This document shows, piece after piece, positions 59,504-64,000 of a DNA stretch of 64,000 bases. The number at the start of each line of letters is the position of its first letter. Positions within the stretch are counted from its first letter, which is position 1. The DNA is from Rhizobiales bacterium NRL2. GTDB lineage: Bacteria; Pseudomonadota; Alphaproteobacteria; Minwuiales; Minwuiaceae. The stretch is from the NCBI GenBank assembly GCA_001664005.1, contig CP016093.1:3183001-3247000 (forward strand), given 5' to 3'. The notes beneath the pieces are model-generated. The model searched no databases, was not told where the DNA came from, and saw nothing but the letters and a program-made list of their open reading frames with translations. The position numbers were made by a program, and so were the translations under genes.

Positions 59504-60271
59504 CTAACGCCGGACCGCCGGCGCTTCGACGGGCAGGCCGTTGCCGCGCCAGGCGACGTAGAGTTCCAGCGCCAGGTAGGCGTCGGAACCGAGCGGCCGC
59601 GGCTCGGCGACGCGCTGGTCGTCGCAGAAGCGGAAGCGCCGGTGCGTCGAGCCCACACCGGACCAGCGCAGCAGATAGGCCGGATAGCCGTTGATCTGGC
59701 CCTGGCTCAACTGCTCGCCGCGGACCCATTGTCCGGCGCGCTCGTCGTGGCACTGGAAGCAAGCCAGGTTCATCTGCCCGCGCCGCTCGCGGTAGAGGGC
59801 CTTGCCCCGCTCGAAGAAGGGTTCCGCTGCGCCGTCCACGGCGACGTCGACCGGCATGCCCGCCGACAGGCTGCGCAGGTAAAGCGCGAGCGACAGCATC
59901 GGCTCGGATTCAAGCGGAAATGGCTCTGCCTCCATGCGCGCCTGCCGGCAGTCATTGATCTGGCGCTCCAGATTCACCACCCGTCCGTCCCGGACCACGG
60001 GATAGCGCGCGGCCACCCCTTCCAGATCAGCCGGCGCATGGCAGTCGGCGCAGGCCCGGTCCGCGGCGCCCGTCTTCCGCGCGAAGATCGCCCGCCCCTT
60101 CTCCAGCCAGAACAGACCCGGATTGGCGAAGGGGTCGGCCTGCATCTCGCGGACCGCGGGCGTCGCCCATTCCAGGCCGGACTTCGGGGGATCGGGCGGC
60201 TCCGCCATTGCCATCGGCGCGGCTGCCGCCAAGATGCATCCGACATATATCGAGAAACGGGGCCAGTTCAT
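59504..60271 (-). CDS. soxA: SoxA-like diheme c-type cytochrome (orphan)
   Basis: 255 residues with a signal peptide ending near AMA-E. CADCH (74-78) and CFQCH (171-175) are two c-type heme sites, and Cys216 lies where SoxA has its essential persulfide/ligand Cys. SWATPA..REMQADPFANPG and SDAYLALELYVAWRGNGLPVEAPAV match SoxA ends. SoxAX starts thiosulfate oxidation by loading SoxYZ; no soxX, Y, Z or B is here. Start ATG 60271 overlaps the start of the divergent VOC gene by two bases; 60277 and 60283 are alternatives. Confidence 0.85.
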   Translation of the reverse strand: MNWPRFSIYVGCILAAAAPMAMAEPPDPPKSGLEWATPAVREMQADPFANPGLFWLEKGRAIFARKTGAADRACADCHAPADLEGVAARYPVVRDGRVVNLERQINDCRQARMEAEPFPLESEPMLSLALYLRSLSAGMPVDVAVDGAAEPFFERGKALYRERRGQMNLACFQCHDERAGQWVRGEQLSQGQINGYPAYLLRWSGVGSTHRRFRFCDDQRVAEPRPLGSDAYLALELYVAWRGNGLPVEAPAVRR

Positions 60272-60653
60272 GAGCATCAGCATCGCAAAGATCGACCACG
60301 TTGTCCTGAACGTCACGGACACGGATCGCGCCATCGCCTTCTACCGCGACGTGCTCGGCTGTGAGGTCGAGCGTACGGTCGAACGCATCGGTCTGGTGCA
60401 GATGCGCGCCGGCGCCTCGCTGATCGACCTGTTTCCGGCAAAGGCCCCGTCCGAGACGCCGAACATGGATCACTTCTGCCTCCGCGTTGAGCCGTGGAAT
60501 GTCGACGAGATCATGGCGCACCTTGAAAAGCATGGTGTCGAGAAGGGCAAGACGGTCACCCGCTACGGCGCCGAGGGCGACGGCCCGTCGATCTACATCC
60601 GGGACCCGGACGGCAACACGGTCGAACTGAAAGGCCCGCCGGTCGGCCGATGA
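60270..60653 (+). CDS. VOC family protein (glyoxalase-like)
   Basis: 127 residues, a single VOC module: KIDHVVLNVTDTDRAIAFYRDVLG at the start, DHFCLRVEP near 70 and IYIRDPDGNTVELKGPP at the end supply the His and Glu metal ligands of the fold. ATG 60270 overlaps the soxA start codon on the other strand, so the promoters must lie inside the neighbour. Reaction unknown. Confidence 0.85.
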   Translation: MSISIAKIDHVVLNVTDTDRAIAFYRDVLGCEVERTVERIGLVQMRAGASLIDLFPAKAPSETPNMDHFCLRVEPWNVDEIMAHLEKHGVEKGKTVTRYGAEGDGPSIYIRDPDGNTVELKGPPVGR

Positions 60654-60846
60654 CGATGCGCCGGCGGCCATGGCGATTGACAGCAGCGACGCCGGGCCCT
60701 ATCTCCCGCTGCGGCTGAAGGCGCCTGCCGCTCGCCGGCTTGTCCGTTGGTGAAGTCCTTCTTTCCGATCATCCGTCCCGTTCGATCAGACGAATGCGGC
60801 CCGATGGCAATGCGAGCCCCGTCCAGCTTCCGCATTCGAAGACCGA

Positions 60847-61302
60847 ATGAGGACCACGATGACCGGAGCGACGACACCCCCTCCCCCGCTCGACGAGTTG
60901 AAGCGGCAGGCGAAGCGATTGCGCGCCAGCCTCGAGGCCGCCGGCCAGACCGTCGGCCACGGGCGCGCGCTCGAACTGATCGCGCATCAGCATGGCTACC
61001 GCGACTGGAACACCCTGCACGCCGCGATCGGCAACCGGCCGCCGCCCCCGCCGCTTTCGGTGGGCCAGCAGGTACGCGGCCGCTATCTCGGCAAAGGCTT
61101 CACCGGCGAGATCGTCGGGCTGCGCCAGCTCGGCGAGGATGGCCGCTATCGCGTGGCCCTTCGTTTCGAGGATCCCGTCAATGTCTCCGCCTTCGAGAGC
61201 ATGACGATCCTCCGCCGCCAGATCACGGCGGTGGTCGACCGGCGCGGCGTCACGGCGGAGAAGACCTCGGACGGCGTGCCGCACCTGAGACTGGAGCTCT
61301 AG
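60847..61302 (+). CDS. Glyoxalase-superfamily small protein
   Basis: 151 residues. LDELKRQAKRLRASLEAAG, GRALELIAHQHGYRDWNTLHAA and VRGRYLGKGFTGEIVG recur in a bacterial family annotated as glyoxalase superfamily, though I see no complete VOC metal site. ATG 60847 fits the usual MRTT start; ATG 60859, with GAGG before it, is possible. Function unknown. The stop overlaps the convergent TauE-type gene by four bases. Confidence 0.7.
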   Translation: MRTTMTGATTPPPPLDELKRQAKRLRASLEAAGQTVGHGRALELIAHQHGYRDWNTLHAAIGNRPPPPPLSVGQQVRGRYLGKGFTGEIVGLRQLGEDGRYRVALRFEDPVNVSAFESMTILRRQITAVVDRRGVTAEKTSDGVPHLRLEL

Positions 61303-62063
61303 GCCAGTCCGAAGGTGCCGGCCACGCCGTCCCAGAGCAGCTTGAGCCCGACCAGGAAGACGAAGACGTAGCAGATCAGGTAGAAGGGCCTCTCGGGGAT
61401 CCGGTGATGCAGCCAGACCCCCGAGAGCATCGCCAGCGGGCAGATCGGCGCGAGCACCAGGGCGGTCATCAGGTTCTCTTCCGTCAGCAGCCCCAGATAG
61501 CCATAGGGCACCAGCTTGGCGTAGTTCACCGCCATGAAGAACACGGTCGTCGTGCCGACGAAGACCGTCTTGTTGAGCTTCAGCGGCAGCAGATAGACCT
61601 GCAGCGGTGGGCCGCCGGCATGGCCGATGAAGCTGGTGAAGCCCGAAACCGCGGACCAGAATACGCCCCGCACAGGGCTTTCCGGCCGCGCCTCGTCGCG
61701 GCGGCGCCCGCCCAGCCAGTAGTTGAGCGAGAACAGCACCGCGATCGTGCCGATGATAAGGCGGATCATGTGCTCGTCGACCCACCCTGCCAGCGCCGTG
61801 CCGATGCCGATGCCCAGCAGTGCGCCGGGCCCGAGATAGAGCATCAGCTTCCGGCTCCAGTCTCGGCGGTAGCTCCAGACGCCGAAGATATCCATCAGAC
61901 ACAGGATCGGCAGCATGATGGCCACGGCCTGCAGCGGCGGCACGACAAGCGACAGGGTCGGCACCGCGACGATGCCGATCCCCGCGCCGAACCCGCCCTT
62001 CGAAATGCCGGTCAGCATCAGGACCGGCAGCGCCACCGCGTAGAAGACGGGGTCCTGGATCAA
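61299..62063 (-). CDS. TauE/SafE family permease (sulfite/organic-anion exporter type)
   Basis: 254 residues with eight hydrophobic spans; LTGISKGGFGAGIGIVAVPTLSL near residue 17 and FTSFIGHAGGPPLQVYLLPL near 145 are the two repeats of the family. Members export sulfite, sulfoacetate or related anions. The only good start is TTG 62063, which overlaps the aminotransferase stop (TTGA), so translation is coupled. Confidence 0.85.
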   Translation of the reverse strand: MIQDPVFYAVALPVLMLTGISKGGFGAGIGIVAVPTLSLVVPPLQAVAIMLPILCLMDIFGVWSYRRDWSRKLMLYLGPGALLGIGIGTALAGWVDEHMIRLIIGTIAVLFSLNYWLGGRRRDEARPESPVRGVFWSAVSGFTSFIGHAGGPPLQVYLLPLKLNKTVFVGTTTVFFMAVNYAKLVPYGYLGLLTEENLMTALVLAPICPLAMLSGVWLHHRIPERPFYLICYVFVFLVGLKLLWDGVAGTFGLA

Positions 62064-63427
62064 AGATGTCGCCCGATGGCCTCGACCGTTGCGGACACGA
62101 TCTCGTCGGCCTCAGCCCGCGTCAGGCAGAGCGGCGGCGCGAAGCCGATGATGTCGCCCTGGGGCATGGCGCGGGCGACGACGCCGAGTTCGGCCATGGC
62201 GCCGACCACGGACGGGCCGACCTTCTTCGCCGGATCGAAGAACCTGCGCGCGCCCGGATCATCCATCAGTTCGACCGCGGCCAGCATCCCCTCGCCGCGC
62301 ACTTCGGCGACGTTCGGGTGGTTCTTGAGGCTGTCGGCCAGGGCTTCCCGGAAATAGCCGCCAACCTCGGCCGCGTTGTCGACCAGCCCCAGTTCGTCCA
62401 CCAGCTTCAGGTTGGCGATGCCGGCGGCGGCCCCGATCGGATGCGCCGAATAGGTCCAGCCATGGCCGATCGGGCCCAGCTCGTCGGTGCCCTTCATCAG
62501 CACATCGTAGACGTCCTTCGAGATGATCGAGCCCGAGAGCGGCGCATAGGCCGAGGTCAGCCCCTTGGCGATGGTGATGATGTCGGGCGTGATGCCGTAG
62601 TGAGCGGAGCCGAACATGGAGCCGAGGCGGCCGAACCCGGTCACCACCTCGTCGGCGATCAGCAGGATGTCGTGCTTCTTCAGCACCGGCTGGATCGCCT
62701 CCCAGTAACCCTCCGGCGGCGGCACGATGCCGCCGGTGCCCAGCACCGGCTCGCCGATGAAGGCGCCGATCGTCTCCGGTCCCTCGGCCTGGATCATCTC
62801 CTCCAGCTTCTCGTCGCACCAGGCGGAGAATTCGCGCTCGCTCATGCCCGCATCGGGACGGCGGAGATAGTAGGGCGCCTCGGTATGCAGGATCCGGTCG
62901 AGCGGCAGATCGAACTTCTTGTGGAACAGCTGCAGCCCGGTCAGGGAGCCGGTGATCAGCCCGGAGCCGTGATAGCCCCGCCAGCGGCTGATGATCTTCT
63001 TCTTCTCCGGCCGGCCGAGCACGTTGTTGTAATACCAGACCAGCTTGACGTTGGTCTCGTTGGCGTCGGAACCGCCGAGGCCGAAATAGACCGACCGCAT
63101 GTTCGCCGGCGCGCGCTCCACGATCATGTTGGCCAGCGTGATGGAGGCCTCGGTGCCGTGGCCGACATAGGCGTGATAGTAGGCCAGTTCCTTCGCCTGG
63201 GCGGCGATGGCGTCGGTGATCTCGCTCCGGCCGTAGCCGACGTTCACGCAGTAAAGCCCGGCAAAGGCGTCGAGCAGGCGCTTGCCGTCGCGATCCTCGA
63301 TGTAGACGCCCTTGCCGCCCTTCACGATGCGGTTCGGCGACTCGCCGCGGGCGTGCTGGCCCAGATGGGTGGACGGATGGAAAAAGCTGTCGCGATCCCA
63401 CTGGTCGAGCTGATCGTTTCTGAGCAT
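62060..63427 (-). CDS. Class III (omega-type) PLP-dependent aminotransferase
   Basis: 455 residues. LLDAFAGLYCVNVGYGR near residue 50, VYFGLGGSDANETNVKLV near 112, LLIADEVVTGFGR near 250 and the PLP Lys in ITIAKGLTSAYAPLSG near 285 are intact. The nearest relatives I recall are annotated as aspartate/putrescine/beta-alanine transaminases. GAGGTAG precedes ATG 63427. It lies between an EutC-like gene and a TauE-type permease. A taurine or diamine donor is conceivable but unproven. Confidence 0.9.
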   Translation of the reverse strand: MLRNDQLDQWDRDSFFHPSTHLGQHARGESPNRIVKGGKGVYIEDRDGKRLLDAFAGLYCVNVGYGRSEITDAIAAQAKELAYYHAYVGHGTEASITLANMIVERAPANMRSVYFGLGGSDANETNVKLVWYYNNVLGRPEKKKIISRWRGYHGSGLITGSLTGLQLFHKKFDLPLDRILHTEAPYYLRRPDAGMSEREFSAWCDEKLEEMIQAEGPETIGAFIGEPVLGTGGIVPPPEGYWEAIQPVLKKHDILLIADEVVTGFGRLGSMFGSAHYGITPDIITIAKGLTSAYAPLSGSIISKDVYDVLMKGTDELGPIGHGWTYSAHPIGAAAGIANLKLVDELGLVDNAAEVGGYFREALADSLKNHPNVAEVRGEGMLAAVELMDDPGARRFFDPAKKVGPSVVGAMAELGVVARAMPQGDIIGFAPPLCLTRAEADEIVSATVEAIGRHL

Positions 63428-63440
63428 GGCTACCTCGCTC

Positions 63441-64000
63441 TCAGGTGTTGATGACGGATCCCGCACCGGCCGCGCGCGCGCGGCTGAGCGCATGGGTGGC
63501 GATGGCCGTGTCCTGCGCCCCCGTGCCTGTGAGATCCACGATGGTGACGTCCCGGCCGCTTGTGCGGCCCGGCACGTCGCCGGCAATGACCGCTCCGAGT
63601 TCGGGCGGCGCCTTCCCGCCATCCATGCCGGCGGCGAGCACGGCCTGCCATTCGCCGGCGGTTCCACACTGGCTCAGCCGGTCGGCGACATAGAGATCGG
63701 AAGCGGCAATCGCCGCCGGATCGATCTCGTTCTTGCCGTCCTGGTCCGAACCCATGGCGGTGATGTGCAGCCCCGGATGCAGCCAGTCGGCCCGCACCAG
63801 AGGCCCGCGGGAAGGGGTGGTGGTGACGACGAGTTCGCTTGCGCGCACCACTTCTTCGGGACTGCCCACCGCTTCCGCCGCGACCCCGAGAGCCGTTTCG
63901 AGATCGCCGGCGCAGGCGAGCGCCCGGTCGCGGTCCCGCGCCCAGACCAGCACGCGCTCGAAGGGCCGCACGAAATACGCCGCCTGGAGCTGCAGCCGGG
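63441..64000 (-). CDS. Ornithine cyclodeaminase/mu-crystallin family, EutC-like (5' end outside window)
   Basis: At least 186 residues; the N-terminal part is cut off by the window end. VVTTTPSRGPLVRADWLHPGLHITAMGSD and the later ELGAVIAGDVPG and DLTGTGAQDTAIATHA closely follow EutC-type proteins of ectoine utilisation, which belong to the NAD-dependent cyclodeaminase/imine reductase family. The next gene, a class III aminotransferase, starts 13 bases after its stop. Only the family call is firm; an ectoine role needs the rest of the cluster. Confidence 0.8.
   Translation of the reverse strand, partial: RLQLQAAYFVRPFERVLVWARDRDRALACAGDLETALGVAAEAVGSPEEVVRASELVVTTTPSRGPLVRADWLHPGLHITAMGSDQDGKNEIDPAAIAASDLYVADRLSQCGTAGEWQAVLAAGMDGGKAPPELGAVIAGDVPGRTSGRDVTIVDLTGTGAQDTAIATHALSRARAAGAGSVINT

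Overview
The window is a gene-dense, high-GC stretch of bacterial chromosome. Gene content points to a metabolically versatile alphaproteobacterium, probably near the Rhodospirillales: an IalB-family protein, a SprA-related HEQAH protein, a TAXI-TRAP transporter, liv-type ABC uptake genes, several flavin or 2-oxoglutarate oxygenases, and late cobalamin genes. The genus cannot be fixed from the sequence. I saw no rRNA, tRNA, CRISPR array, insertion sequence or prophage. Genes are tightly packed: many neighbours overlap by 4 bases, and many convergent pairs meet with fewer than 15 bases between stops.

Region by region. 0.1-5.8 kb: a small membrane protein, an LLM-class oxidoreductase and, divergently, an operon of an N,N-dimethylformamidase-like enzyme, a hotdog thioesterase, a GrdB-like reductase-family protein and a formate/nitrite channel. 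5.8-13 kb: an acyl-CoA carboxylase beta subunit, an MscS channel, a pirin coupled to an unknown Cys-motif protein, then a TauD-type dioxygenase coupled to an amidase. 13-20.5 kb: a Baeyer-Villiger-type monooxygenase, GST, VOC protein, Na+/H+ antiporter, SprA-related protein and a second LLM oxidoreductase. 20.5-28 kb: YtoQ, a short-chain protein carrying the full halohydrin dehalogenase fingerprint, a DUF188 protein, an AT-rich gap, a cold-shock gene whose only plausible start codon is ATA, a transglutaminase-like protein, a fatty acid hydroxylase family protein, a DJ-1/PfpI protein, an AraC regulator and a methyltransferase. 28-37 kb: a ferritin-like diiron protein, a UMF1-type MFS transporter, a ThDP enzyme divergent from a TAXI-TRAP transporter, and an orphan betaine-type binding protein.

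36.9-45.8 kb: a six-gene operon (acyl-CoA synthetase, livG, livH, livM, livK, livF) with a GH3-family acyl-adenylating enzyme on the other strand, so the locus probably imports and activates an organic acid or related compound. 45.8-48.8 kb: cobTUS for the lower-ligand half of B12 assembly, plus a phosphoribosyltransferase. 48.8-59.3 kb: a methyltransferase, an MliC-type lipoprotein, an acyl-CoA dehydrogenase, a PhyH dioxygenase, TerB, a DinG-like helicase, a cytochrome P450, IalB, a GNAT and a flavin reductase. 59.3-64 kb: a repeat-like gap, a lone SoxA whose start codon overlaps that of a divergent VOC gene, a glyoxalase-superfamily protein, and a coupled set of EutC-like cyclodeaminase (cut by the window end), class III aminotransferase and TauE/SafE permease.

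The observations most worth following are the halohydrin dehalogenase homologue at 21.1-21.8 kb, the ATA-initiated cold-shock gene at 23.1 kb with its promoter, long leader and terminator, the formamidase-formate channel operon at 1.4-5.8 kb, and the orphan soxA at 59.5-60.3 kb. All functional calls are by recognition of motifs and family resemblance; no search was run.
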